NCBI GenBank assembly: GCA_025093985.1
Contig: JACAAK010000012.1
Span: 1,178,001 to 1,242,000 of the forward strand
DNA from: Calvatia gigantea
Taxonomy: Eukaryota > Basidiomycota > Agaricomycetes > Agaricales > Lycoperdaceae
Direction: 5' to 3'
DNA length: 64,000 nt
The notes under the pieces are model-generated. The model was not told where the DNA came from. It did not search any database and was given only the letters and a program-made list of their open reading frames with translations. The position numbers and the translations under genes were made by a program. Position 1 is the first letter of the stretch; each line of letters opens with the position of its first letter. Below are positions 1 through 14,200 of this stretch, in pieces.

Positions 1-3000
1 CCCGACACAACAATAGTAGCCCCGGGCTGCTGAGGCTGAACACCAGGAATTACAGGCTGGAACGCTGGTGAAGGAGTTACATCGGGAATGACTGGGGCGT
101 GAACGGGGCCTGTACCCGGGTGCACAGGCATCTGCTGGTGTCCAGGAATATAAGGAGTAGGTCCAGGGATGTATGGAGTTGGTTGCGGGAATGTTGGTGC
201 TACACTTCCGGGAATAGTGAACGTCATGGGAGATCCACTTTCACTGGATGAAGCAACGGTTGAGGGCCCTCCTGGCACCACGGCATCAGCAGGGACCCAA
301 AAATAAGACGGTATTATGGCTTACCTCTTGGCAGAGTCATCATGCCAATCTCTCTCCTTAGATTTTCGATCCGCGCATTGACACCCCTTATTTCCGCTTG
401 TCGATCGCGCACATCCCGTGCCAGCCAGTTGTTAAGATCGGCCATGTACCGCATAAGTTCCCGTTGTTGGTCTACCGTTGCCACTTGTGCAAGACGATTT
501 TCCTGAATTACCCTCACTAATGTATTCGCGGGTCTGAGGAGAAATAACATACCCGAAGGATCTCAAGGAGTGACTCAAATACCGGCGGCATCTGAACCTG
601 GACCTACTTGGGATTAGCCACGCGCAATTTAAGAACAAGACATATATGCGTACAGGTCCGGGCGGCATAGGAATGTAAGTACGCTCGGGCTGAGTTTGAG
701 TAGTTGAGGGAGGTTGAGAAGGTTGTGGGCGTTGCGCCTGATCTTGACCGCGTTGAGTGTCTGGTCCCTCAAAACGTCGCCGGGGTTGTCGTGGCTGTGG
801 GGAATAAGTATATCTGTTAATGAAGCTGGTAGATGACCCACTTGTTGTTGAGCAGGTAAATACCAGCGTTGCTGTGGTCTACCTCCATCACGCCCAAGGC
901 TAGGTGGCGCTGTCCTTGACAAATCAACAGGAGGCTAGAGATTGACATCAGTACTGTAGTCGGCATCGGCCAAGCTGGGTACACACAAAAATGGGCTGGG
1001 GTGGTGGCCCCCGCCGTGCGGTAATCCTGTCCACTTCTCTATCATGGTCGGGCGGGATAAAAATGCGACGATGCGGCGAGTCTGGGACACGTGCGAAAGT
1101 ATCATCACTATCAACTAGAGTTGACCTCGGTTGTCTCTGCCCCCGGCGAGTTGCGCGTGAGCCGGTACCTCGGGGATCTGCCCATGTGACGTCGGGAATA
1201 GATGGTGCCGTGTATGGGCGAGGTGGCAAGGTTTCCAAGAACGATATTGGGCTGGAACTCCCAGGACGACTCTGTCTCGGTTCGAAGACAAATGGCTGCA
1301 ACGGGGGAGGGCGATTTGCTGCTGGGGCAGGCAAGCCCGACAAGATAGACTCCTGTAACTGCTGCAAGATGGAAGGCATCGCCTGCGAAGGAATCGGCAT
1401 ACGAAGGGGCGGTCTACCGGGTGCAAATCCCTCAAGTTGTTCACGAAACTCGCCCAAAGAGTCGCTCGTGGTAATGATTGACTCCGTTGGTTCGGACTCA
1501 ACCGGAATATGAGGTAGAGAAGGCTCCGGAATGACAGCCTGATGACGGGGTATACCCTGTTCGACAAGATCTTGTATCAAGTCCTCTATTCGACGGAGAC
1601 GATCACTGAGCTCCGAATTGTCGGGGGTGGGTGGGGGTGGTTGTGAGCGCAACATATCGAGTGCCCGATTGGTTGAACCTTGTCCATCACGAAGTGCGTT
1701 CAACTGATCACGTATGTCACCGAGCTGGCCCCGCAACGAGCCCATGAGGTTGTCCAACGAGGGCTCAGGCAGAGCAGGGGCAGGACGGGCGGTAGGTGTC
1801 GATAACGAGGAGGTCGTCGCAATAGACCCTTGAACTACATTGATAGGGCTAATGGGACTCGGTGTTGCAGTAGTTTCAGGCGTAGGTGTAGAAGTAGATG
1901 TCTCTAGACTCGAGGTTTCCAAAGACGAGGTGAACGACGAAGTGGAAATTTCAGATTCATCACCCTCATCAAAGGGCTCGGCGTCACCAACGTCCAGGTA
2001 GTGTTGTTCTTGTATGGATGGAGCCCATTCCTCCATGGAAGGCTCGTAGAATTCAGATTCCTCCTAGTAATGAATCATCCGAATGATGGGACGACAAGAA
2101 GGATACACTGCTTGCATTGCTGTTGGAACGTGCCACAGTCACCGTGGAATCACGAATCTGTCCCTGCATAGTTATAAGTTCTTCAGTCATAATATTATCA
2201 CTTCCAACACCCTTGGATATGAGTGACGGTGGGCGCTGGGGTTCTTCATGAATCCGTTCGAAGACAATTGGCCTTTCAACAACACGAGGACCACGAGTAT
2301 GCCGCTCAATTATGTGAGGCACCCCTTGGACATCCTGACGGATGACAATGGGTTGCTGAGGCGACGGAGTACGGTGAAGGAAATCCGAAAGGTCTCGAAG
2401 TTCATCACGAAGTGCTTGTAAATTGTCCGCCAGACCTCTATTTTCGTCCCCTCGTGTATCATTGTACCGCCGCAGTTCGTCAGCCAGACGATCGAGGTCC
2501 CTGCCAATATCCCGAGGAGGTTCGATGCTCTCCGAACTTTCAGTCCTAAGGGTACCTGGCGCGGAAACGATCGAACCACCCTCAGGCGTGTCGATGCTAA
2601 CCTCACCAGACCCTTCGGGCGTCGATAGGCTGGGAAGGCTAGGGATGCTAGGAATGTTCGGAAGCTCATGCGGAGAAGGGGGTATAGGAGTAGCAGACCC
2701 CTAAAGAGGTATTAAGAATGAACGACTGGCAGAATACAGGAAACTCACTGATCGATCATACACAGATGCTGGGGGTGTGCTTAATAAAGACGGCTCTGTA
2801 GATGGCGAACCGAACTCTTCCTCTGGTTGTAATACCTCAACCTCCCTCTCAACCTCTTCTATCCCTGGTTCCTCGGCTGTGTCAGCTAATGACGAGTAGT
2901 CAAGGACAGACGAGTCGAGATCAGACTCCGTAAGAAAAGATGATGTTATCTCCGATGGCGTCCTTGGGGCCACCTACGGCTGAGCGTTGGACGGGAGATC

Positions 3001-6000
3001 TTGCAACCGATATAGTTTCCGATGAGAAGGATAAACTCGAAGGTGTAGACACATCGGATTGTAGTGACTCTGAAGGAGGGAGTGTAGGTACCGGAGTGAT
3101 TGAAGGCAGTGGCGAAGCTGCCAGGAGCGAGGCCAAGGGTGAAGGCGAAGGAGGAATTGTGCTGAGTCTGTCAAATGACGAAACTGAAGAGGCACTTGAA
3201 GCACTCGGGCGTAAGAACGACGTGTCATAGGAGATCTCTGGCATATCAGCAATGACTACTGAACGCACAGTGGGCGAGGGGCGTAAAACTGATGAGTCAT
3301 AGGAAAGACTAGTCTCCCTTGCCCACGGGGTACTCTGTGGACTCGAAACGGGCAGTGAGCTAGGACTTGAAATTGGCAAAGGACTCGGAGTAGGAACGTC
3401 TGAAGATGTGGGAAGTGTGCTTGACAGTGTAGTCAGGAGTAGAGGCAGGAGTCTCAGACTCAACCTGAGGGACTGGTGCCGGGCTACGTGGGGTAGCGTC
3501 GGAAGAGGGTTCAAAGGTGGAAGGTGTGAGCACAGATTCTGATTCCAATGACTCAGTCTCTGGAAGCGAGGACAACAACTCAATGTCAGAACTAGGAATA
3601 GGTTGGCTCTCAATGGGCTCAGTAGCGAGGGTGGGGGTCGGCATAGGTGACGGCGTTGGAATATGAAGTGATTCCGTGGGCGAAGGGAAGGATGACATTG
3701 GCGAAAGAGCTGGAACCGATGGTGGCAGGGGAACCTCCTCAGGTAGCAGATCCAGGCTAGATTGCGGCGACCTTATGGAGGGCATTTCAGATGGTGTTGG
3801 AATGTTCACTACACTCCTATCATCGAAGAGACGAATAGAGGACAATGTCGGCGAGGATTGCACAGATTCAGAGGGAATCTCCTGGTGTTCCGGCTCAGAT
3901 TCAGGCTCTGGTATTTCTTGTGGGACAACCTCAGAAGGAGTTGGCATTTGGGAAGCGGTGTGATATTCAGTTTCAGTGGGCGGTTCACTAGCAGTTTTAT
4001 ATGTGGTTGAAGCACCGTCGGCAGTCACGAACTCGGTTTCAGGCAACGAGGGAATAGTAGAAAGTGATTTGAAGGACGCTGGGGAAGAGATCTCGGACCC
4101 AGCCGCTTCGGCAGTGAGATATTCAGAGCTGGCTTGGGAGACAGTCCGGTACTTCTCAAAGGCGACATCAGAAACTGCATCAGAGGCGACAGACCGTGCT
4201 GGTGGAGTGATAGTTTCGCTGAAAGTTGAGCCAGAGGCGGGCGTGAGAGTCGTAAAGTCAGACGATGGACAGATGTCATAACCTGTCTCCTGTTCCACGA
4301 GTGAAGCTGTTGCTCACAGTGCTTGAGCTAGCGCCTGGGGTGTAGGCGCTGCTGTAAGGCACACTTCCTGACATGGAGCTCCCACTGCCATGCATGAGAC
4401 TACCAGGGGTATAGCTGGCAGTCGCGCTCCCATTTGCACTACCAGTACCACTGCCAGGAGTGTAACTGCCAGTGTAACTGCCCGATCCACTTGGAGTATA
4501 ACTTCCACTCCCATTGACGGTATAGCTCTCAGTCCTGCTCCCGGTCGTGTAACTCCCACCGCCACTAGCTGTGTAACTCTCAGTTTGGCTTCCAGGTGTA
4601 TAACTTCCACTCTGGGTGACCGGGGTATAACTTCCAGTTCCACTATAGGTATTACTACCTGGAGTATAGGTACCAGTGTATGACCCACTCCCAGTATAAC
4701 TCCCACTGCTGATGGTATTTGTTCCGCTGCCAGGTGTGAAGGTGGAAGTTCCCGGAGTATATGTAGGCGAAAGCGTGGCGGATGGAGTATAGGCGGAGGA
4801 AGAAGGTTGAGCATTCTCTTTATCTTCACTCTCAGCCGTGTAGGTTGATGTCTCAGAACGAGAACCACCCCGAACGCGGCGGGTGACAGCCCGAGCCCTC
4901 GAGAGCGTCGATGGAGATGTGCCAGAGAACGTGACCGAATCATCATGAGAATCACCGAGATACGAAGCAGAATCAGTGCCGCGATATGACAATGTCGACG
5001 GAACGACCTGGGTCGCTGAAGATTGGGTGAATGTTGTTGGGACACCAGATATTCCATAGCCGGTTTGCGTCATTGTTCCCGTCCCAGTCCCAGTCCATTC
5101 CGTTTGAGAATAATATGTAGATGATACATTCGACCTGAGTCCACTGGATGAAGCAGAGAAGAAATTCTCATCGGAAACTTCAGATCTGGCCCTATCGCTC
5201 CCTCGTCCTGTACTCGGAGGCGGGGTGATAAAGACATCCTTCCCCAGTGAAGAACCACTCGACACAGATACGGGGGAATATTCGAAGAATCGCCGCAAAT
5301 TTCCTTTACTCGAAGGCCCGGCACGAGCGCGGTCCAAGGCGGAGTTGAATTCCGAGTCCATATCAGTCATGGAACCCGTTCTTCTTAAAGAGTTTCCTCG
5401 ACTTGGTGCGATGACGCGACGGTCACCAGGATAGACATAGCCATCATTGTGAATGACGGTATCATCGACAGTCCCCGTGTGATGGGAAGAGACGAATGAG
5501 AGGTGGCGAGAGAGGGGGGAACTCTCCGAAGCATAGTCGGCGATGTCGGGAATGGAATTGAGGGGTGGGACAAACACAGTGGAACGAGAACCGATGGAGG
5601 TTGTACTACTCCGACTGTCGATAGACAAGATGGTGCGAATAGAACCGGTTGGAGAGCGGGTAAGTTGCGAATCAGAGACCGAAACAGGTCGGTTGACAGC
5701 TTCCCTTTAATCGGGGTCAATAACCGACTAATAAAAGAAACTTGATTGACGCACCAGATGCGGTTCACCCACTTCTGCCTCTCCAAAAGACTCTCCGCCG
5801 CTAACCTTTCAACACCGTCACCGTAAGTCATGTGGAAGGGGACGAGCATGTCCATCAACGGCTGCCCATCCCTCTCTGCGCTCTGGAGCCGAGCTGCAGC
5901 AGTGCCCACGTCATCCCGAGCGCTGGGGTGTGTCGGAGAAGGTGCTGATTGCACACTGGTACAGTTCAAGAGATCCAACGCAACGATGCCACGTCCGCCA

Positions 6001-7634
6001 CCAGGTGCGAGCCAGGAAAGAAGCAGCATATGGGGATATAGTAATGCTTGACACCTTTGCCAACGATAAGGGGGGGCAGCATGAACATTAAGATACCACA
6101 AGAGCCCAATATGAAGCGGCTAAAGAATGACGTTCAATATCCTAAATAAGAAAGAGATAAAAATAACACACCGCTTCGTTGCTCTGCGTGTAGGGGCTGA
6201 ACTGACCAAGATCAAAGCCAGGAGGTAAAGCTCCACTACGACTACTCCGAATACTTGCATTGTCGCCATTTCCACCATTGCTATCCCTTCGCGGGGTAGT
6301 TGGATCACTCGGGGGCCGCAAACCACCTGATTCACGAAGTCGAGCTCCGGCACGCTGAACGCGTCGTCGAATACCAAACAAGCCCTCACTGTCAATGATA
6401 GGTGGAGTGACTGTGTTCGTGCCTGAGCCTGATGGCTTTTCTTCAGTAGTGCGAGGTACAGAAGTACGTTCCTTCCACGCTGAGACCAGGTTCCGAACAG
6501 ATGCGAGTGGGGAACGAGGGGACGTTTGAGGCCTCCGCAGGGTAGCCCCCGAAGTTGGAGTGAAGGTTGATCCGGTGTCCGTATAGGATGCCGTCGTCAA
6601 ACTACCGGAATTAACTCCAGTGACAGTATCAGTTCCGGTTTGAGTATTGGTGTAGGTGCGAGTCAACGTGTCAGTGTACGTGCTTGGCGTTTGAGTATAA
6701 CTTGGAGTAAGGTACGAGCCGGTCCTCGTGTAATCGGATGTGTCACCACGAGTAGGTGGAGAAAGCAAACTTGAATAGGTGGGACGGGTCTCGGAGGCTG
6801 TGTAGGACCCCGAAGAACCAGAAGACTTGGAGGGAGAAGAAGGTCGAGAACCGTAACCTGTACTGCCATACCCATAACCAGTCGTGGTGTTTGTTGCGGA
6901 AGCAGGGAAAGGACTAGCTGAGCGGCCTGGCGCAGACGCAATCCTGGAGTGATCGCCGCGCTGGCTTTCAAAAACCGCAATTAACCCAGCGGTACGCCCA
7001 GGAGGAGGCAAAGTCCTGTCTCCAGCCGGTTCTGTCAAAGAACGAGAATGACCACTCGAAGGTGTGCCTGCTGGAAAGAGTGCGGATCCGCGTTGGCTAT
7101 CTGAAGTGGGATTGGTAGGCCTAGCAGCCGAGGTTGAAAAGGCGCCAGAAATTGGTCGAGATTCTTCAGTACGCTCCGTGATGCGACTCAGACGAATCCG
7201 AGGGTCGACAGGCTGCGGTGTGCGGTTTCGAGCGGTCGGAAGTGTGACATATGATGTAGAGCCAGTGTAGGTGCCAGAATACGTTCCTGTGTAAGAGCCG
7301 GAAGGAGTGTAAGATTGTCCTTGGGACCACTGGGAAAGAGTATTTTCTGCGTGTGTAATTTCATCGTCGATAGTATTCAGAGTTGCTTCGACCTCGTCCA
7401 ACGAATCGCTATCCGTATAAGAGTAGTCATCTTGGGGCATGTCATCGCGGTCTATTAAGGCAGAAATTATCAGTCCTCCATAAACAAAGCAAAGAATTCT
7501 AGTTCCATACCTGAACGGGAAGTGTCGGTATATCTTGAAGGCGAAAGCGGTGTTTGTGTGAGTGTTGGAGTAAAACTTGAGGGCGTCGCTGACCCGTAGG
7601 TCGGCGTCCACGAGCTGGAAGGATTGCCAGACAT
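1..7634 (-). CDS. Large Ser/Thr/Pro-rich PH-domain protein (3' end beyond window)
   Basis: Translation starts at the ATG at 7634 (MSGNPSSSWTPTYGS) and reads leftward off the window edge. Resolved exons are 7511-7634, 6172-7451, 5755-6119 and 4365-5704, followed by an exon starting at 4306; all joins keep frame and use 53-62 nt introns. Exon 3 (residues about 469-590, ending in QKWVNRIW and continuing EAVNRPVS) has the layout of a pleckstrin-homology domain with the C-terminal helix Trp. Before it lies a YTxTxTY-rich low-complexity tail, after it a run of GSYTPGS-like repeats (4370-4800) and then long Ser/Pro/Glu-rich segments down to about 950. The exon 325-516 encodes a charged coiled coil (RELMRYMADLNNWLARDV). 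Total exceeds 2000 aa. Exon joins between 3.4 and 0.6 kb are only partly resolved. The PH fold suggests membrane or cortex association, which is inference; I do not recognise a named ortholog. Confidence 0.8.
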
Positions 7635-8276
7635 TGTCCTAGTTGCAGAACATGGAGCCTAACAGAAAAACAGCATGCAGTGGTTCAGACAACGATTCCT
7701 GTTACATACGTAACTATTTTGGGCACAAGTTCAACGGAGACCCTGGTTAGGGCAGGCCGCTGCGCGATCGCGTCTCCCCACGTGACCTCACCCTATCACG
7801 CGTTCAGCTCCTCCGCCACAATATCTGACCTTCGCAGTTGTCCCAAGAGGCTTTGAAGTTTATGAGCTGGGTAGAGTATATTCATATGCACACGAACACG
7901 GAGACTCGTGGCCAATTTTCAAGCTCGAAATTCTCGACAGACCCAGCGTCACTCCCAGGTGTCCCGTGTCCCATCTCCCTTGGATAGGCCACGACACGAA
8001 CCACAATCATCTCGTTCGAATATGAAAGTTATGAATTACTTCTACTTTATCCTCAACTTCGAAGCTGCATGGCCCACAAAGTGTTCCCCCGAACGAAGTA
8101 GAGCTGCTTGCTCTCAGAAAACTGCGTGGGAAACCTGTAGCTGATCATGCTGTGCAGGTGGGGTTTACTTAAGTAAAGTGACTTGGCAAGCCTCTCTCAT
8201 CTCTACGACCACAGGTTTGTAGTAGCCTCGTCCATCCATCCAATTCATACCCTCCCCTCCCAACTAACCAGCCAGG
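7635..8276. promoter_or_regulatory. Divergent intergenic region (PH-protein gene / RBX1)
   Basis: About 640 bp lie between two start codons pointing away from each other, so this must hold both promoters. I see CT-rich stretches just upstream of the RBX1 ATG (8230-8270), common near fungal start sites, but no clear TATA box for either gene. Confidence 0.5.
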
Positions 8277-8936
<660 letters not shown>

Positions 8937-9196
8937 TAGCCTACGTAGATTGTACATTAGACCTGTTATATTCATCTCTTCCGTTCTATCCGGCACTCCA
9001 TCAGAATTAACATCGCGAACTAGTATGTGTCTGGTTAAGAATTTTGTCGCAAGGGCCTACAAATAAGCAGACCGTCGAAATGAGCGAATACAAATATGCT
9101 GGTAACCGCGTTGCGAACAGGTCCTTACTTACCGCCACCTACTTCCAGCCGCCAAGAAGACTGTCCTCTCCCCTTGGACGTGCGTTGCGCCACGAC

Positions 9197-10364
9197 ATGG
9201 AAAGTGATCAAGCTATCTGGACATTTTCCCAAAACTTCACATCGGAATTCCGTACGATTCGTTCAGGTCTGCAGTGTGATAAACCCAATACATTCTGATA
9301 GCGCCTTACCAACGGATCTCTCAGATCTCGAAAGACGATTAAATGACGCCAAGATATCTCCCACAGCTGAACTCCTCCAATCGCTCTCCGTAGATATTGC
9401 GAAGTTGGCCAAAAGCCTGGCAGATGCCGCACCGTCTCTCCCAACATACGACCAAAAGCTGTATGAAACGGCATGTCTTTATCCTTCTAAGCAGACACTT
9501 CCAGACTCACTGTTTTCTTGCCTTTTCAGCAAGTCAATGTTCTGGAGAAGACTTTGAACGAACTCAAAACATCGTCTGCCCCGAAACCGAGATTTGCTTT
9601 CAAACGGAAGGCTGTAGCCCCTTCAAGCCTAGCTCCTACAACGAGCTCAGAGGCACTCAACACGCCCGCGCTCCCTTTGTCGACCCCTTCATCACGAAAT
9701 TCATCTATTTCGTCTCACTCGTACGCTTACCTGACAACTGCTTCACTAGTCGACCCAACCCCAGCATCCACCCTAACGATCTCAGATCTCGATCATTGTA
9801 TCCTCAATCTCATATCATCACCTACACAACCTCAGTTGAATATTTCAGCCATCCACCTACAAAAAGTAACAAACTCTGTTCTGCTCCTGCCAATCATCAA
9901 AGGCAGTGTCCTAATCCACGATAGTTCACATTGTGTTATCGTGGTGGGTTGTCACCAAGTGAGTTGGGCAATGCTGTGAACAAGTTCGCTCTCATCCGGA
10001 TTTCTGCTAGTTTCGGATGCACTCCTCAACCAAAGTCGACGTCTTTCTTCGGATTCCATCGAACCCGATCATCGAAAATTGTCACCATATTGGATTCGCG
10101 GCGTATCCGAAGACTCTACTTCAATCGGAACAACCAGAAGAATCTGTGAGTGCCCACGGCCCTCTGACTCGAATGAGCTTATAGCGCCACTTTGTTAAGA
10201 TAGAAGTTCCTTTGGCTGTTCAAGACTTTTCCCACATTCGGAGTACACCTTCTCCGAACTGGATTCGCATACGCCCAGAAGATTCCAGCAAACCTTGGCC
10301 TGCCGAACATCTTTCGAATAGATCCGAAATTGAGACTAGTTTACGAGCTATCCTTCCGGCCTAA
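9197..10364 (+). CDS. TBCC: Tubulin-specific chaperone C (cofactor C)
   Basis: Five exons (9197-9266, 9325-9474, 9534-9958, 10011-10145, 10185-10364) give 319 aa. The N-terminus (WTFSQNFTSEFRTIRS) and a helical stretch (LERRLNDAKISPTAELLQSL) resemble the spectrin-like N-terminal domain of cofactor C. After a Ser/Thr linker comes the beta-helical C-CAP/TBCC domain with SVLIHDSSHCVIVVGCHQ and FRMHSSTKVDVFLRI. Cofactor C stimulates GTP hydrolysis by beta-tubulin in the cofactor D/E complex and so releases native alpha/beta-tubulin dimers. The start was chosen because the upstream reading frame is not conserved-looking. The last intron is short (39 nt), and the second intron's acceptor (CAAG at 9533) is picked on phase. 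Family assignment is strong; the exact N-terminus is less so. Confidence 0.88.
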
Positions 10365-10634
10365 CTTCTTACATGCGGATTGGTTGGTCCTTAAACCATA
10401 CCCTCAAATACCTGATATGTACTGCTGTGCGGAATTTAGCTATCAACGCTTGAGCTGACTGAACACTTAGCCCGTTCTATTCTTAGCTCGCTGAGGCAGT
10501 TAACGTCATTCTCAATAAGAAGCCAAACGGTAAACAACTTAGCACTCAACACGATGCATGGAGCGACCATTTTTGCCTCCACTCGCCTTTAACCCTCAAC
10601 CCCTCTTCTCCAACCCTCCGACCAGTCCATAAAC

Positions 10635-11202
10635 ATGGGTGACTCCCTCGTGGAGTGTTTCTCAGCTTTCTGCGGAGTATGCTGTGCGTCTGTCCGAAGC
10701 TAATTATACATTCAGTGCCAGGAATCACGTTCTAACCGACCTGCGACTTGGGCATCGTGTATCTCATACAGGCATAGCAATTAGCTCAACGATTACCCAG
10801 TGGAGCAGTACTAGTACGTCTTCCCCTTACACGGCCTTGCCCAGGAGCAAGGGCTTTGCGCCAACCTGGTGCATTCCACTTTTTTTTTTTTTTCTCGGAT
10901 CTTGATTTCCGTGTTCCCTAGGCCGCCTCGGTGCCCAAGGAACGTGCTGTTGCTGCAGTCGGAATGCAGGATGTTGCGGACTTTGTTGTGACAAGAGTTT
11001 CAATGAGGATAGGTTTGAGGACGAAGTCCAGAAAGATATGGCGAAGACACGAAATTCGAATGTGCCGGCAGAACAGCCGAAAGCGAGTCCCGACATGACC
11101 GTCCCAGCGCCAGATAGAAAGGAGCGTGTGCAAACACCAGCAGAGGCCCAGGAGAGCTCGGCGGGGTCACCCAAAGAGGACGTTAAACCACCACCGTCCT
11201 AG
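10635..11202 (+). CDS. Small Cys-rich N-terminus / acidic tail protein, uncharacterised
   Basis: The last exon (about 10921-11202) is clear. It follows a polypyrimidine-rich acceptor (T run at 10880-10894) and encodes a Cys cluster (GTCCCSRNAGCCGLCCDKSF) followed by NEDRFEDEVQKDMAKT and a Pro/Ala/Glu-rich tail ending DVKPPPS. A plausible first exon begins at 10635 (MGDSLVECFSAFCG), also Cys-bearing. One or two middle exons between 10680 and 10870 are not resolved. Small proteins with an N-terminal Gly/Cys cluster and a KSFNEDxF motif occur in agaricomycetes without assigned function; the cysteines and MG start could allow lipidation, which is inference. No signal peptide or long membrane helix is visible. 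Confidence 0.5.
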
Positions 11203-14200
11203 GAACCGCAGTGTTGGGGGAGAGTGTTTGTGCCATTGCTACCCGATCGGTTTGTGTTCTCTTAATGCACTGCCTCCGCCACTGCGTAGGAACCTGATAC
11301 TTTCTGTCCGTCCAGATCCAGAATTTTGCAAATTATACCCGCTTTCCAATCCCACCTTCTATTTTATCTTTGTCCCGAATTGATGGTCCAGAGCGTATCA
11401 TCTTCACGGCCGCCTGAGAATGCCCTCGTCTGTTCTTCAATCACTGCCACCATTCACCTGCTGGCCTACAGACGCACAGTGCAAACCCCATGCTTTTTAG
11501 CGTCACAATAAGCACCCAAGTTGTTGCTAGGCAAAGTATTTGTGCGCCCGCTTGCCTATCAATACAAGGCCAGGGCAGAGACAGACTACCCAAGGCAGTG
11601 TAAATTTGAAATTGTAGATGCTGTGGAGACTTCGATCCTGATGTCTTGAGGTCTCTGCATTAGCGGGCGGGTAGGAATCCTACCACACAAGCGATACCTG
11701 GATTACCGCGCTTAAGTTGATCTCCTGTGATTTTTCGCAAGATCAATAGCTAATCAGAATGCGCGGCTAAAACAAGAATGATGTCTTGCTCTATTGTTTG
11801 CTCGTGCTGCGCTATATGGACTTGCATCACTGGAATCCATGCACTTAGGGTCTCCTCAGCTAGCACATGAAATTTACATCATCCAAACCTGATTACAACT
11901 GGTTGCTTGATGCCTTGAAATCCCGAGTTACCAACAGGAAAACACCGCCTGAAAGCTGGTACCAAAACCTGTCCCGGGCCCAAAGTTACCAACCCGGCCG
12001 CCAAGGGGGTATCACCGACTTTGCGTTGCATCAGCCAGGCGCAAGGTTCCATGTATTAAGTTTTTTTTTGGACCCGGTAGCCAAAAGCTACAAGGTGAAT
12101 TGGAATAAAAGACCATATAATCACTACGAAGGACAATAATAATCCTACGAAAGGAGGCGAGAGAAACATGTGGGTCTATCTGTGATAATATGGTGGACCT
12201 GTCAAAAGGTGTAAACAATCTCTCCAGTGGCCAGTAGCTGCAGAAGTGGTAGGACTTCTCATATAACTATATCGGAAAGTCTCCTGAACGTCACAACTGG
12301 TATAGAAGGGGGACAAGGACGACCTATCAAACTGACGTTGTAGATGAGGACGAGCCTGATTGCGGCGAGAAGGCCGAGTCGGGGACAGATGGCGAGAGCA
12401 TGTGGTCTCAAATTAAGTGGTCCTCAGCCCTTCCTGTGACAAGGACAACACTTCCATCCACATTCACACTGTTTAGGTTGTATTGCGTTGATACCTCACA
12501 ATCATGAAGGGGATGTACAAGACCGTGATAAGATCAGGCTATTTTAGGAACCCCGACACCTCCACACTTAAACTTAATCAACGGACAACAACCTCAGAAT
12601 AAGATGTACCTCCGTCCTTCTACAAGTCACGGAACAGCGTCTTTAGCTCAAAACCTACGCACATCACACGACTACTCAGCGCCCACGGCACCCCATGGTA
12701 GCCATCACTCGCTGTCAACGTGGAAACGACGTGGAAACCGAACTGACCTTGAATATCTTATTGGTAGGATACCAACGCATAGCTCCCCCGCCGTGCCGTT
12801 GGGGGGCAAAGCTGTTATCGTTTTGATCTCCGAAGAAACATATTCGCTCTGCGATCTCTCAGAAGGTCCGACCTCAAACCCAGCGATGGTCCCCCATTTA
12901 ATCACTTGCCTAATGTCCCATATAGCCCTGTTGTTCAGAAACAGCTTTGCAACCGTTTCTTCTCATAGAATGTGGATATAGCTGTTTATATGGAGAGATT
13001 CTTGTCTTCTTACGCACTGAGATTCGACTGCTCTGCCTTTGGATGAATACCTGGCTGCGCCGAACCCCTGACAGGCCTCTCTTCATCAAGATTCATCCCC
13101 GAAGCCGGTGAGAAATCGATCCTTGAAGGACATGTCCATGGGTGCTGCTCACTAACCATCATCGGTTTATTCCGCCTCTGTCCGCTGACCAGTCTCATGG
13201 TGGCTTTTAAAATATAGCACAAGTGATCCACTCAGTGGCTTGGCAGATTCATCTCAAATCATATCAACTTGGAAAGACAGCGCAGCTGACACGTGTTGAA
13301 GGGACTCATTCGAGGGTGACATGGTGACATTAGAGGGGTAAACGAGCGAGGTACAATCGATGTAGACTACAATGTTATATAGGGGGCATGTAATCAATGA
13401 GGCTCAACAGGCCGGAGTTTGTCTATCTAGCGTGACGTCACAGATTCCAACAACACGGTCATCATTGCATGTGGCCTCCTGATGCTAGTAGCATGTCTAA
13501 CAATGTTGCCCTCTAGAGTGTGGAACGAAAGACAGAAACAAATGCAAAGAAACATCTCCGAAGGTGATCTCACTCGTTGTCTTCACACGCGGCAGCGAGC
13601 GCTCGCCGCAACATATCCCCGGCGGTGTAGCAGCTCGTTTGGTTATATATCCGAGTTTTGGGCAAGAGTATCTGGGCTGTGTATGTCGTCGATGCGATGA
13701 GAACGCCACGAGCTTCCAAATATCCCACCTCCTATATGGCATTCAGGGGCCTTGCACGAAATCATTGGCTTGGGACAGGATATGGTGTATTCGAGCCAGC
13801 CTGAATACGGGGTGTTGCGTACCACAACAGTGGTGTACAGTCATCGAGCGCAAGTGTTTCTTAGTTCGACTCTGATGGTATTTTTGAACCGGTTTGGTGT
13901 GAACCTTCCGCAGTTGTATCTCTCCAAACAGTTACTATCTATATTTGAAAGGTGAGAGGTTTGATAAAGTTTGGAACCAAATGTTCGAACATAATGTGGC
14001 GTCAAGTTTGTGCATGGTATGAGCAGCGGGACCGAGGCGTGGTCGGTTGCTTTTGGTGACTCATATCCCGCTGACGGATAAATCTTGTGTTACCGTTTGC
14101 CCAGTAACCGCGACGGCCGTACGGTGGTATGGGGACTCTCAGCTCTGCTATCCCTCTCCTCGGCGAGCTATCCATGACCTAAAACAAAGATGCATGGCCC

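Noticed and set aside
991..4299. Plus-strand frames across the PH-protein gene (for example 991-1512, 3676-3963)
   Set aside because: They are antisense shadows of Ser/Pro-rich coding sequence on the minus strand.
4270..4370. Apparent frameshift in the PH-domain gene near 4300
   Set aside because: A 58-nt intron (4307-4364, GTGTGC...AACAG) joins the two frames in phase, so no frameshift is needed.
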